A stretch of DNA of 64,000 bases from Dorea_D hominis. GTDB lineage: Bacteria > Bacillota > Clostridia > Lachnospirales > Lachnospiraceae. The stretch spans positions 1 to 64,000 of the forward strand of contig NZ_JACOOY010000019.1 of the NCBI RefSeq assembly GCF_014287705.1, written 5' to 3'. The stretch's first letter is position 1. Each line of letters opens with the position of its first letter. Positions 15,853 through 25,226 of this stretch are shown here, in pieces. The notes under the pieces are model-generated. The model worked only from the letters and a program-made list of their open reading frames with translations. It did not search any database and was not told where the DNA came from. Made by a program: the position numbers and the translations under genes.

Positions 15853-16755
15853 TTATTTTACAATCCCTACCATATCCGAAACTTTATCAAAGCCATTCTT
15901 CTCCATATATGCACGGATTCCGTCAACCACTTCTTCTGTGATATTCGGATGATAGAAATTCGCTGTTCCTACAGAAACGGCACTTGCACCCGCAAGTAAA
16001 AATTCAATCGCATCTTCCGCCGACTGGATACCTCCCATTCCGATGATCGGAATCTTCACTGCCTGTGCTGCCTGATAAACCATGCGCACAGCAATTGGAT
16101 GCACGATTGGACCTGACACGCCCCCGGTCTTATTTGCAAGTGCAAATGTTTTTCGGTTAATATCAATCTTCATTCCTGTTAATGTATTGATCAGAGAAAT
16201 TGCATCTGCACCTCCTGCTTCTGCCGCTTTTGCAATCTCCGTAATATCCGTTACGTTCGGTGTCAGTTTCATGATAACCGGCTGTTTTGCAATCTTCTTG
16301 ATCTGGGCAGTCAGTTTTTCTACATGACCGGCATCCTGTCCAAAAGCGAGAAAGCCTGCATTTACATTCGGGCAGGAAATATTGATCTCCATCATGTCGA
16401 TCGGTTCATCTGCAAGTCTTTCTACAACTGCAAGATACTCTTCCGGCGCATGTCCGCAGACATTGACAATAATCTTTGTATCGTATTTTTTAAGAAACGG
16501 GATATCTCTCTCGCAGAACAGCTCAATTCCCGGATTCTGTAATCCGATTGCATTCATCATGCCGCCGTATACTTCTGCTACACGCGGAGTCGGATTACCG
16601 GACCACGGTACATTTGCCACACCTTTTGTTGTTACTGCACCTAACTTATTCAAATCTACAAAATCGGAAAACTCTTCTCCTGATCCAAACGTTCCGGATG
16701 CTACAGTAACCGGATTCTTCCATTCTACTCCGGCAATATTCACTCTCATGTCCAT
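15853..16755 (-). CDS. pyrD: Dihydroorotate dehydrogenase B, catalytic subunit
   Basis: FMN enzyme that oxidises dihydroorotate to orotate, partnered with PyrK for NAD-linked electron transfer. The 300 residues have the N-terminal VASGTFGSGEEF loop, the class 1B active-site cysteine in NISCPNVNAG, and the FMN-phosphate motif IPIIGMGGIQSAEDA with AVSVGTANF. Its start overlaps the pyrK stop by one base (TAATG), the standard arrangement for this heterodimer. Confidence 0.96.
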   Translation of the reverse strand: MDMRVNIAGVEWKNPVTVASGTFGSGEEFSDFVDLNKLGAVTTKGVANVPWSGNPTPRVAEVYGGMMNAIGLQNPGIELFCERDIPFLKKYDTKIIVNVCGHAPEEYLAVVERLADEPIDMMEINISCPNVNAGFLAFGQDAGHVEKLTAQIKKIAKQPVIMKLTPNVTDITEIAKAAEAGGADAISLINTLTGMKIDINRKTFALANKTGGVSGPIVHPIAVRMVYQAAQAVKIPIIGMGGIQSAEDAIEFLLAGASAVSVGTANFYHPNITEEVVDGIRAYMEKNGFDKVSDMVGIVK

Positions 16756-17540
16756 TAGATTTCCACCTCCGTAGCAAGAAATACCGGTCCGTCTTTACAG
16801 ATCCGTTTGTTATGTACATTGCTGTGTGCATCTTTTTCTTTTGATTTGCAGACGCACGCCAGACAGGCACCGATTCCGCATGCCATCCGTTCTTCTAAAG
16901 ATATATAACATTCAATCTGATTTTCTGCTGCATATGCTTTGATCGCACGAAGCATCGGAGCCGGTCCACAAGCGTAAATAATCTCTGCTTCCAGAGCTGC
17001 TTCCCGGATTGCATCCATAACATTGCCCTTTGTTCCTACACTTCCGTCTTCTGTTGCAATATAAACTTCTCCGTTTGCTTCAAACTCTTCTCTCAGAAAT
17101 GTCTGCGCATCCCGGTAACCGACAATGATCCGCTTCTTTTCACATTCCATTTCCTTAGCAAGCTGTAAGATCGGCGGCACTCCGATTCCTCCACCCATCA
17201 GAAATACTTTTTTCCCTTTTGCTTTCTCAAGCGGAAATCCATTGCCAAGAGATCCAACAATATCAATTGTATCTCCCGCCTGCAGTTTTGAAAACTGCTC
17301 TGTACCTGTGTTTTCTCCGGTTACCCGGTATACTACACGAAGTTTCTCACTCTCACGGTCTATCTCACAAATACTGATCGGACGCGGCAATAATTTACCT
17401 GCGTCATTTGTATACATGGATATAAACTGTCCCGGTTTTGCATTTTTTGCAGCCTTTGTCTGAATCCACATACTGTATATACCGGCAGCCAGCATCTCCT
17501 GAGAGAGGACACGTGCCTGTTCTTTTTCCATTTTAGCCAT
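16755..17540 (-). CDS. pyrK: Dihydroorotate dehydrogenase B, electron transfer subunit
   Basis: Carries electrons from PyrD to NAD through FAD and a 2Fe-2S cluster. The 261 residues show the FAD motif LLPRPISI (around 50), a ferredoxin-reductase NAD domain (FLMGGGIGVPPILQLA), and a C-terminal cluster-binding set CGIGACLACVCKS with a fourth cysteine in KRICKDGPVF. It sits between pyrF (11 bp upstream) and pyrD (1-bp overlap). Confidence 0.95.
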   Translation of the reverse strand: MAKMEKEQARVLSQEMLAAGIYSMWIQTKAAKNAKPGQFISMYTNDAGKLLPRPISICEIDRESEKLRVVYRVTGENTGTEQFSKLQAGDTIDIVGSLGNGFPLEKAKGKKVFLMGGGIGVPPILQLAKEMECEKKRIIVGYRDAQTFLREEFEANGEVYIATEDGSVGTKGNVMDAIREAALEAEIIYACGPAPMLRAIKAYAAENQIECYISLEERMACGIGACLACVCKSKEKDAHSNVHNKRICKDGPVFLATEVEI

Positions 17541-17551
17541 TTATTTTCTCC

Positions 17552-18472
17552 TTAACCAAGTGCTCCTTTGATATCTGCAACCATGTCTTCTACTGCTGCT
17601 CTGGATGCATCTGCAAAATTCTCTGCTCCGAATTTTGCATATTTCTCCTGCTTGTATGCAGCGATGATTCCTCTGGATGAGTTCACGATCGCACCGAGTC
17701 CGTCTTCGTTAAAGAAGTGTACAAGATCTTTTCCTTTTCCACCCTGTGCACCATATCCCGGAACAAGAATGTATGCTTTCGGCATGATCTTACGCAGTAC
17801 TTTACCCATCTCCGGATAAGTTGCTCCAACAACGGCTCCTACATAGCTGTATTCGTCTCCCATTGCTTCTGTGCCCCATGCGGCCACTTTCTCTCCAACC
17901 AGTTCATAGAGCGGACGTCCGTCGATCTTCTGATCCTGGAATTCGCCACTGGATGGATTGGATGTTTTAACCAGCACGAAAATTCCTTTCTTCTCTTCTT
18001 TGCATACATCCAGAAATGGATTCACACCATCAGATCCAAGATATGGATTCACTGTTGCGAAATCTTCATCAAATGCTGCATAGCTCTTGCTTCCAACTGC
18101 AACTTTTCCAAGATGTCCGACTGCATAGGCTGCGGATGTTGATCCGATATCGCCACGTTTGATATCTCCGATCACTACAAGTCCTTTCTCTTTGCAGTAA
18201 TCTACAGTTTTCTTGAATGCCTGCATTCCCGGAATGCCAAACTGCTCATACATGGCAATCTGCGGTTTTACAGCCGGGATCAGATCATAAGTATTATCTA
18301 CGATTGCTTTGTTAAACTGCCAGATTGCTTCTGCTGCACCTTCCAGCGTCTCTCCGTATTCAGCAAATGCTTTTTTCTGTACCTGCTCCGGAATATAATT
18401 TAACATCGGATCAAGCCCTACTACGATCGGTGCCCCTGTCTTCTTAATGTTTGCTACTAATTTGTTGATCAT
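17552..18472 (-). CDS. pyrF: Orotidine 5'-phosphate decarboxylase (type 2)
   Basis: Last step of UMP synthesis. At 306 residues it belongs to the longer type-2 group rather than the 230-residue type-1. The catalytic charge network is in VIGDIKRGDIGSTS. Other family segments are IVVGLDPML near the N terminus and the phosphate loop LVPGYGAQGG. It is 78 bp downstream of pyrC and 11 bp upstream of pyrK. Confidence 0.95.
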   Translation of the reverse strand: MINKLVANIKKTGAPIVVGLDPMLNYIPEQVQKKAFAEYGETLEGAAEAIWQFNKAIVDNTYDLIPAVKPQIAMYEQFGIPGMQAFKKTVDYCKEKGLVVIGDIKRGDIGSTSAAYAVGHLGKVAVGSKSYAAFDEDFATVNPYLGSDGVNPFLDVCKEEKKGIFVLVKTSNPSSGEFQDQKIDGRPLYELVGEKVAAWGTEAMGDEYSYVGAVVGATYPEMGKVLRKIMPKAYILVPGYGAQGGKGKDLVHFFNEDGLGAIVNSSRGIIAAYKQEKYAKFGAENFADASRAAVEDMVADIKGALG

Positions 18473-18550
18473 CCTCTTATTCCTCCTATATTCTCTGTAC
18501 TGTTACACATCGTAAGATACTCTGCCCTAACACTTGCATGCCGTTGCATA

Positions 18551-19846
18551 CTACACCTTTCTGGTATCCTGATACTCATATACGATTTCACCATCCGCCA
18601 GTGTATATTCTACCCGGCCGTATACTTCTCTTCCGTCAAACGGTGTATTCTTCCCTTTGGAAAAGAATGTATTCTTATCAATCTTATAGTTAGCATCCGG
18701 ATCAAAAATTACAAGATCCGCAATCTTTCCTTCTGCCACTGCTCCTTTTTCAGTAAGCCCCAATATCTGCGCCGGATTATAACTCATCTTCTCTGCCATA
18801 TCCATAATACTGAGCACGCCTGTCTTCACCAGTTCTGTATAAGTAAGCGCTGCTGAAGTTTCCAGACCTACGATACCAAAAGATGCTTTCTCAATGGAAC
18901 GGTTCTTCTCTTCTTCAGAATGTGGTGCGTGGTCTGTAGAAATCACATCCATAATTCCATTCTTAAGTCCCATGCGGAGCGCTTCAACATCTTCTCTGCT
19001 GCGCAGCGGCGGATTCATCTTGAAGTTTCCATCATCTTCTTTGATATCATCTGAAGTCAGTATAAAATGATGCGGACATACTTCTGCCGTTACCGGAAGT
19101 CCTTCTTTTTTCGCCATCTCTACCATCGTCACACTGTCCTTTGTAGAGCAGTGGCACAGATGCAGACGTACGCCTGTCTCTTTTGCCAGCAGGATATCTC
19201 TTGCAACGATCACATCTTCTACAGAGTTTGTGATTCCCTTAAGTCCGAGACGCTTCGCATTCTCATCTGCATTCATCACGCCTCCTTCGACCATGGTAAT
19301 GTCCTCGCAGTGTGCAAATACACTGATTCCTGCCTTCTTCGCTTCTTTCATCCCTTTACGGTATAAAGATGCATTCATTACAGATTTGCCATCTTCACTG
19401 ATCGCATGGCATCCCGCCGCTGCCATTCCTGCAATATCAGCCAGTTCTTTTCCTTCCTGTCCACAAGTAACTGCGCCAAGCTGGATAACATGTGCCGGTG
19501 ATTCTTTCACGGCTCTTTCATGCACAGCTTCTACTTTCTCCCGGCTGTCGATCACCGGTTTCGTATTCGGCATCGCACAGATTGTCGTCACACCACCGTG
19601 TACCGCCGCTCTTCCGCCTGTCTCCAGTGTTTCCTTGTATTCCAGTCCCGGATCTCTGAGATGTACATGCAGATCAATAAATCCCGGCAACACATAAGTT
19701 CCTCTTGCATCGATCACTCTGTCCGCTTTCTCATCGATCTTCTCTGCAATTTTCTGAATTTTCTTTCCTTCTACCAACACATCGTATACTCCATCTTTTT
19801 TTGTGAGTGGATCTACAACATGTCCATTTTTAATTAAAACTGTCAT
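18551..19846 (-). CDS. pyrC: Dihydroorotase
   Basis: Cyclises carbamoyl aspartate to dihydroorotate. The 431 residues are a class I (long) dihydroorotase with the zinc motif DLHVHLRDPG near residue 60, further metal histidines in FAHCED and LHLCHCSTKDSV, and the catalytic aspartate in VISTDHAPHS. It is the first gene of the pyrC-pyrF-pyrK-pyrD run. pyrB, carAB and a pyrR-type regulator are not in the window, and I see no PyrR-type attenuator in the 124 bp upstream. Confidence 0.96.
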   Translation of the reverse strand: MTVLIKNGHVVDPLTKKDGVYDVLVEGKKIQKIAEKIDEKADRVIDARGTYVLPGFIDLHVHLRDPGLEYKETLETGGRAAVHGGVTTICAMPNTKPVIDSREKVEAVHERAVKESPAHVIQLGAVTCGQEGKELADIAGMAAAGCHAISEDGKSVMNASLYRKGMKEAKKAGISVFAHCEDITMVEGGVMNADENAKRLGLKGITNSVEDVIVARDILLAKETGVRLHLCHCSTKDSVTMVEMAKKEGLPVTAEVCPHHFILTSDDIKEDDGNFKMNPPLRSREDVEALRMGLKNGIMDVISTDHAPHSEEEKNRSIEKASFGIVGLETSAALTYTELVKTGVLSIMDMAEKMSYNPAQILGLTEKGAVAEGKIADLVIFDPDANYKIDKNTFFSKGKNTPFDGREVYGRVEYTLADGEIVYEYQDTRKV

Positions 19847-19930
19847 ATCTATAATCCTTTCTTCCGGAAATGATTTCCCAGGATTTCATTTAGAAAAATT
19901 TTCGTTTTTATTCTATCACATGGCATGTTA

Positions 19931-19959
19931 AAAGGGAATGCCAAAAAAGCATTCCCTTT
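19931..19959 (-). terminator. Terminator of the ctp protease gene
   Basis: Perfect 11-bp stem (19931-19941 with 19949-19959, AAAGGGAATGC/GCATTCCCTTT) with a 7-base loop and flanking A/T tracts, 12 bp after the stop. It separates the division group from the pyr genes. Confidence 0.85.
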
Positions 19960-19970
19960 ATTTTCATCGA

Positions 19971-21143
19971 TTATTTTATTTTGTCTTTTACAACAGACAC
20001 CGCTTTATCAAGCTGATTGTCTGCCTTTGGATCTTTGGCATTATATTTATATTCGATCTTTACATCCGGCGTGATTCCTTTGCCATCAATGTTGCGGCCT
20101 TTCGGTGTAAAATACTCGGATGTCGTTAATTTTACGCAGGTGCCATCTTTCAGATCAAACAGATTCTGTACCACACCTTTTCCGTAAGTTTGTGTTCCTA
20201 TAATCTCAGCTTTGCCATAATCCTGTACTGCTCCGGCAAAAATCTCTGATGCGCTTGCGCTCTGACCATTTACCAGCACAGACATCGGAAGGTTTAACCG
20301 GTGTTTTTCATCCGATGTATATTCTTCCTTCTTTCCATTCTTATCCTTCGTGTAAACGATCAGTCCTTTTGGGAGGATGCTGTCAAGAATATCACACACC
20401 GTAGAGAGACTTCCTCCCGGATTGTTTCTTAAATCTACGACCAGTCCTTCTATATTCTTCTTTTGCAGCTGTTTCAATGCTTTTGCGAACTGAGCACCTG
20501 TCACAGAATCAAACTCTGAAATGGAAATATATCCAATCTGATTTTCCAGCACTTTATATTTCACTGTCTCAACATTGATCACGTCACGTGTAGCTGTCAC
20601 TTTAATCTTATCACTGTTCGTTCCACGAAGCAGTGTCAGATTGACCTTTGTTCCTTTTTTACCTTTGATCCACGAAACAACTTTGTCCAGATCTTTTCCT
20701 GTCACCGTTTTCTCTTCTACTCGGTACAAGATATCTCCAGCCTTAATTCCTGCTTTCTTTGCCGGCGAATCATCGTATACCTGTGTGATCGTGATCACTC
20801 CGCTGCTGGCATCCTGCGTCATAACAGCACCGATACCACTGAAAGAACCATCCAGGCTTTCCGACAACTCTTTTGTTTCCTTTTTGTCGTAATAAGCAGA
20901 ATACTGGTCCCCTAGTCCTTCTACATAGCCTTTGTAAATGCCTTCATTGAGATCTTTCTCTTTTATGTCATGCAGATATGTCTCATCAATCAGTTTTTTC
21001 AAATAAGATAACTTCGTCTCTGTATCAGATGATATGATTCCTTCATTGATATGCTGCAGTCCACAGGCTGCAAGGCTCACAACTAATAATGTCAGAAGGG
21101 CGCCCGTAAGCGCCCCTTTTATAAATCCTTTTTTATGTTCCAC
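19971..21143 (-). CDS. S41-family C-terminal processing protease, lipoprotein
   Basis: Carboxy-terminal processing peptidase. A lipobox (SLAAC, C27) after a single hydrophobic segment predicts a membrane-anchored lipoprotein facing outside. A PDZ domain spans about 95-180, and the S41 domain carries the serine cluster GQSASASE at 293-300 and the catalytic lysine K322 in TYGKGVV. 390 residues is usual. It follows the M23 protein by 16 bp in the ftsE-ftsX-M23-ctp order common in Firmicutes, where such proteases can trim division or envelope proteins. Confidence 0.93.
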   Translation of the reverse strand: MEHKKGFIKGALTGALLTLLVVSLAACGLQHINEGIISSDTETKLSYLKKLIDETYLHDIKEKDLNEGIYKGYVEGLGDQYSAYYDKKETKELSESLDGSFSGIGAVMTQDASSGVITITQVYDDSPAKKAGIKAGDILYRVEEKTVTGKDLDKVVSWIKGKKGTKVNLTLLRGTNSDKIKVTATRDVINVETVKYKVLENQIGYISISEFDSVTGAQFAKALKQLQKKNIEGLVVDLRNNPGGSLSTVCDILDSILPKGLIVYTKDKNGKKEEYTSDEKHRLNLPMSVLVNGQSASASEIFAGAVQDYGKAEIIGTQTYGKGVVQNLFDLKDGTCVKLTTSEYFTPKGRNIDGKGITPDVKIEYKYNAKDPKADNQLDKAVSVVKDKIK

Positions 21144-21159
21144 AATCGTCAGTCCTATT

Positions 21160-22269
21160 CTATAAATATTTCAACGGGTTCACCGGTACTCCGCCGGACA
21201 TAACCTGGAAATGCAGGTGTGGTCCTGTTGAATTACCCGTTGTTCCTACAATTGCTATATTCTGTCCTTTGCTTACTTTCTGCCCTGCCCGGACGTAAAT
21301 CTTGTGGCAGTGCATATAGTAAGTAGATAATCCGTTTCCATGATTGATTACGATCAGGTTACCGGCTTTGCCACTGTATCCGGCAGATACTACAGTACCT
21401 CCTGCCGCCGCATAAATCGGCGTACCGGTCGGCGCCGCAAAATCCATTCCTTTGTGATTTGTGCTGGCTCCGGCAAGTGGCTGTTCACGATATCCGAAAT
21501 AACTGGATATGCGACTGTATCCCGGACAAGGATGTGTGAATGTTCCATTACCGGATACGACAGACGCACCCGCTCCGGGTGAATAAGAACTCGCTGCTTC
21601 CTGCTTCTTTCTTGCAGCATCTGCCGCTGCCTGTTCAAGCGCGCTCAGCTTGCTTGCATTCTTTTTAATATCCTTTTGGATTCCGGCAATCTCATTCTTC
21701 TTATCCGAAAGCATCTGTTTTACAGTACTCTGCTTTGCGATCAGATTATCCTGCATCTTTTCCAGTTCGGCATTCTCTTTTTTCAGGACTTCTTCCTGCG
21801 CCTGCACATTCTTTACAACTTTCTGGAACTTTTTCAACATAGTTCTGTCATATGAAGAAATCGTCGATATGTACTCTGCATTATTCAGAAAGTCACTCAA
21901 CGACTTCGACTGGCAAAGAATCTCGATGAATTTAGCATTGCCATTCTCATACATATATTTGATACGTTTCTTCATGTCTTCATACTGATTGTCTTCATCT
22001 ACCTGCGCAATCAGTAGTTCATCTTCTTTTTTACTGATCTCATCTTCTTTGGCAGTGATCTTCTTCTTTGTTGTTTCCATCTCATCCAATACAGATTCCA
22101 ACTGCTCCAGAAGTTTTTTCTTCTCTGCTACTGCCTCTTTTTTCTTCGACTGTAACACCTGCGCTTTTTTCTTAGCGGCACTAATCTTTGATGCCTGTGC
22201 CTGCCCTGTCATGCTGAAGCACAGAACACATACCAATAACAGACTGAGGATTCTTTTTCTCTTCTTCAT
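21160..22269 (-). CDS. EnvC-like murein hydrolase activator / M23 peptidase
   Basis: A secreted 369-residue protein: signal peptide with cleavage around QAQA-SK (near residue 26), a long coiled coil (about 30-220, with repeats rich in K, E and Q), a G/S-rich linker and a C-terminal LytM/M23 domain. The zinc-site pattern is intact (HKGMDFAAP, then HLHFQV), so it may be an active endopeptidase as well as an activator. It lies directly downstream of ftsEX; by analogy with the known FtsEX-EnvC and FtsEX-PcsB systems its coiled coil is expected to dock on FtsX. Confidence 0.92.
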   Translation of the reverse strand: MKKRKRILSLLLVCVLCFSMTGQAQASKISAAKKKAQVLQSKKKEAVAEKKKLLEQLESVLDEMETTKKKITAKEDEISKKEDELLIAQVDEDNQYEDMKKRIKYMYENGNAKFIEILCQSKSLSDFLNNAEYISTISSYDRTMLKKFQKVVKNVQAQEEVLKKENAELEKMQDNLIAKQSTVKQMLSDKKNEIAGIQKDIKKNASKLSALEQAAADAARKKQEAASSYSPGAGASVVSGNGTFTHPCPGYSRISSYFGYREQPLAGASTNHKGMDFAAPTGTPIYAAAGGTVVSAGYSGKAGNLIVINHGNGLSTYYMHCHKIYVRAGQKVSKGQNIAIVGTTGNSTGPHLHFQVMSGGVPVNPLKYL

Positions 22270-22348
22270 CTGTGTCTCCCTTATTAATTACACCCTTGTG
22301 CTATCTGAAGAACCTGTCACTGACAGCTTCTTTCGTACGCTAAAGCAA

Positions 22349-23257
22349 CTAAACTTTCAGATGTTTGCGGATTGTAAATGTACTTCCAAGGAAACCGATA
22401 CCTACTCCAAGAGCAATACCGACCGGTAAAAGTGTACGGTATACTCTCATTACCGGGAGGAAGTCCACGATATTATTCAGCAGACTGTATCTTGTCATCA
22501 CATAGCTTACTGCTTTATCATACATAAAATATAACATTACCAGTGGAATGATCGCACCGATCACACCAATCAGAAGACCTTCAAATACGAACGGTGCCCG
22601 CACAAAACCGTCCTTCGCTCCGATGTATTTCATGATCGCAATCTCTTCCCGTCTTACTGTAATACCCATTGTTACTGTATTACTGATCAGAAAGATAGAT
22701 ACAGCCAGCAGGATCAAAATAATCGCTGCCGAAATGATACCAACCAGTTTGTTCACACTTGTCAGAGTCTTGGCAACCGTATCTGACTTGTTGACTTTCC
22801 GCACACCGTCCAGTTTCTCTGCATAAGATACGACCTGTTTCTGCTTGGATACATCTGACATGTATACTTCATAGTTGTCTGAATTTGCCAGTGGATTATC
22901 ATTTTTAAATCCCTCTGCCGCTTCTTTGGAATCTCCGAAGTAGTCATCCTGGAACTTATTCCATGCTTCTTCTGCACTGATATAGTTCACTTCCAGAACA
23001 CCGTCTTCCTTCTTCAGATCCTCTCCGATCTTATCTTTCTGTTCCTGTGTTGCATCCTCGCTAAAAAATACTGTAATTGCAACTCCCTGCTCTGCTTTGT
23101 CTACAATGTAATTAAAGTTCATTACAATCGAATAGAATAATCCAAAGAGGAAAATACAAGCTGACATCGTTGCAATGGATGCCATGGAGAACATCTTATT
23201 TCTGCCGATGTTCTTCACGCCCTGTTTCATCGAATATCCAAATGTACTAATTCTCAT
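22349..23257 (-). CDS. ftsX: Cell division ABC transporter permease FtsX
   Basis: A 302-residue membrane protein: one helix near residue 25-50, a large extracellular loop of about 120 residues and three C-terminal helices, the FtsX topology. I use the ATG at 23257 (MRISTFGYSMKQGVKN), preceded by AAGGTGGG, rather than an upstream in-frame start that would lie deep inside ftsE. The gene overlaps the ftsE stop by 11 bp. FtsX transmits ATP hydrolysis by FtsE to an extracytoplasmic murein hydrolase, here most likely the M23 protein encoded next. Confidence 0.94.
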   Translation of the reverse strand: MRISTFGYSMKQGVKNIGRNKMFSMASIATMSACIFLFGLFYSIVMNFNYIVDKAEQGVAITVFFSEDATQEQKDKIGEDLKKEDGVLEVNYISAEEAWNKFQDDYFGDSKEAAEGFKNDNPLANSDNYEVYMSDVSKQKQVVSYAEKLDGVRKVNKSDTVAKTLTSVNKLVGIISAAIILILLAVSIFLISNTVTMGITVRREEIAIMKYIGAKDGFVRAPFVFEGLLIGVIGAIIPLVMLYFMYDKAVSYVMTRYSLLNNIVDFLPVMRVYRTLLPVGIALGVGIGFLGSTFTIRKHLKV

Positions 23258-23933
23258 TATTATACCCACCTTTTTTCTCGTCGCTGACGATGACACCCTT
23301 CTTCATCGTTACAACGCGCTTTTTCATCTCGTTTACAATCTCCTGGTTATGTGTAACAACAAGTACAGTTGTTCCACGGTCATTCGCCTCTTCAAGAAGC
23401 TTCATGATTTCCCATGAGTTCGTCGGATCGAGATTACCAGTAGGCTCATCCGCCAGAAGGATTGCCGGTTCATTCACAATTGCTCTCGCGATTGCAACAC
23501 GCTGCTGCTCTCCACCGGATAATTCCTTCGGGAATGATTTGTACTTCTGTGCAAGTCCTACAAGGGACAGCGCAGCCGGCACTTTTTTCTTAATGATTCT
23601 TGTCGATGTCTCGGTTACTCTCTGGGCAAACGCAATATTCTCATAGATATTTCTATCCTTCAAAAGGCGGAAATCCTGAAATACAACGCCCAGTTTTCTC
23701 CGGTACAACGGAATCTTTTTATGTTTCATGCGGTTCAGATTATGTCCATTTACAATGATCGTGCCTGAAGTAGGATCTAACTCCTTCATGATCAGACGAA
23801 TCAGAGTAGACTTACCGGAACCACTGTCTCCAACAATAAAGACAAATTCGCCCTGTTCAATCTTAAGATTGATACCATTAAGGGCTGCAACCCCTTTTGA
23901 GTACTCTTTCGTTACTTCTCTTAATTCAATCAT
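23247..23933 (-). CDS. ftsE: Cell division ATP-binding protein FtsE
   Basis: ABC ATPase of the FtsEX complex. The 228 residues contain Walker A GDSGSGKST, the signature LSGGEQQR, Walker B ILLADEPTGNLD and the switch histidine in VVTHNQE. It begins the ftsE-ftsX-M23-ctp group, 31 bp after the CdaR-type regulator gene. Confidence 0.96.
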   Translation of the reverse strand: MIELREVTKEYSKGVAALNGINLKIEQGEFVFIVGDSGSGKSTLIRLIMKELDPTSGTIIVNGHNLNRMKHKKIPLYRRKLGVVFQDFRLLKDRNIYENIAFAQRVTETSTRIIKKKVPAALSLVGLAQKYKSFPKELSGGEQQRVAIARAIVNEPAILLADEPTGNLDPTNSWEIMKLLEEANDRGTTVLVVTHNQEIVNEMKKRVVTMKKGVIVSDEKKGGYNNEN

Positions 23934-23964
23934 ATGTTCCTCCTAATTATTATACTCCAGCAAT

Positions 23965-25053
23965 TTAATATTCCAGCGACTCCATATATTTCATGTATTT
24001 TACAACCATCAATGCAATCTTGAATGTAATAGCATCCTCGAATACACGAAGATCAAGTCCCGTACTTTTCTGAAGTTTATCCAAACGGTAAACTAAAGTA
24101 TTACGGTGAATATAGAGCTGTCTTGAAGTCTCTGACACGTTGAGGTTATTCTCAAAGAACTTATTGATCGTAGTCAATGTTTCCTCATCAAAATCATCCG
24201 GTGATTTCCCCTCAAAAATCTCACGGATAAACATCTTGCACAGAGGAATCGGAAGCTGATAGATCAGTCGCCCAATGCCAAGCGCACTGTATGCGATAAT
24301 ATTCTTCTCACCAAAAAAGATCTTACCCACATCAAGCGCCAGTTTGGCTTCTTTGTAAGACTTCGATACTTCTTTGATGTCACTGACAACCGTACCATAT
24401 GCGATCAGAATGTCCTCTTCTCCGTCATTGCGGAGCAGATTATAGAAATTCTGCGCAATCCTCTCCAATTCTGCATGTCCGTCATTCGGCTCCAGTTCCT
24501 TCACAACTATAATATTCTTCTCATCTACCGCTGTTACAAAATCCTTGGCTTTACCGCCAAGAAGTGAGCGCACATTATCAAGGGCACTGCTGTCCTTCTC
24601 GTGTTTTGTCTCAATAATAAAGATAACACGTCTTACTTCCGTGTCAATATGTAATTTTTTGGCACGATTGTAAATATCCACCAACAACAGGTTATCAAGC
24701 AACAGGTTCTTTATGAAATTGTCTTTGTCAAACCGTTCTTTATATGCTACCAGAAGATTCTGGATCTGGAACACTGCGATCTTGCCCACCATATAGACAT
24801 CTTCTCCGCCGCCGTTCGCGAGCAGGATATATTCCAGTTGGTGTTCATCAAAGATCTTAAAGAACTGATATCCCTGTACTACCTGACTGTCTGCCGGAGA
24901 TTCCACAAAAGACAGAATCTCGTCTTCGTAATTCTCCTGTTTTGAAAATGTACTTGCAAGGGCCTTACCATCTGTATCCATAATACAAAAGTCAATTCTA
25001 GTAATCCCTTTCAATCCTTCAATCGTGTTTTGAAGTATTTGATTAGATATCAT
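23965..25053 (-). CDS. CdaR/PucR-family transcriptional regulator
   Basis: A 362-residue regulator. The C-terminal 60 residues are the PucR-type helix-turn-helix (FFENNLNVSETSRQLYIHRNTLVYRLDKLQKSTG). The middle resembles the GGDEF-like domain of CdaR proteins (about 150-270), and the N-terminal 130 residues form a sensor-like domain (RIDFCIMDTDGKALASTF). Family members usually respond to sugar diacids or purine catabolites, but no such genes are near; it precedes ftsE by 31 bp and may be co-transcribed with the division genes, which is an unusual setting. Confidence 0.85.
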   Translation of the reverse strand: MISNQILQNTIEGLKGITRIDFCIMDTDGKALASTFSKQENYEDEILSFVESPADSQVVQGYQFFKIFDEHQLEYILLANGGGEDVYMVGKIAVFQIQNLLVAYKERFDKDNFIKNLLLDNLLLVDIYNRAKKLHIDTEVRRVIFIIETKHEKDSSALDNVRSLLGGKAKDFVTAVDEKNIIVVKELEPNDGHAELERIAQNFYNLLRNDGEEDILIAYGTVVSDIKEVSKSYKEAKLALDVGKIFFGEKNIIAYSALGIGRLIYQLPIPLCKMFIREIFEGKSPDDFDEETLTTINKFFENNLNVSETSRQLYIHRNTLVYRLDKLQKSTGLDLRVFEDAITFKIALMVVKYMKYMESLEY

Positions 25054-25166
25054 AGGTTATCTCCTCCACTCATTTCAATATGCATTTTCTACAACAAAAT
25101 TACTCTATCTTAAGTGAATTTGCATATTACTAGACCTATATTAATATATATCAACAAAAAAATAAA

Positions 25167-25197
25167 GAGGAAATCACAATTTTTTGTTGATTTCCTC
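25167..25197 (-). terminator. Terminator of the TagA-like gene
   Basis: Perfect 10-bp stem (25167-25176 with 25188-25197, GAGGAAATCA/TGATTTCCTC) and an 11-base loop, followed on the minus strand by a T-rich run. It is 30 bp after the stop. Confidence 0.8.
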
Positions 25198-25226
25198 ACT
25201 TTTTTCTTTCTGTATCTGTATGTCTT

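Noticed and set aside
19847..19930. PyrR-type attenuator before pyrC
   Set aside because: No antiterminator/terminator pair or PyrR-binding loop is visible in this short leader.
23258..23296. Longer ftsX beginning inside ftsE
   Set aside because: The extra residues do not resemble FtsX and the ATG at 23257 has its own ribosome binding site.
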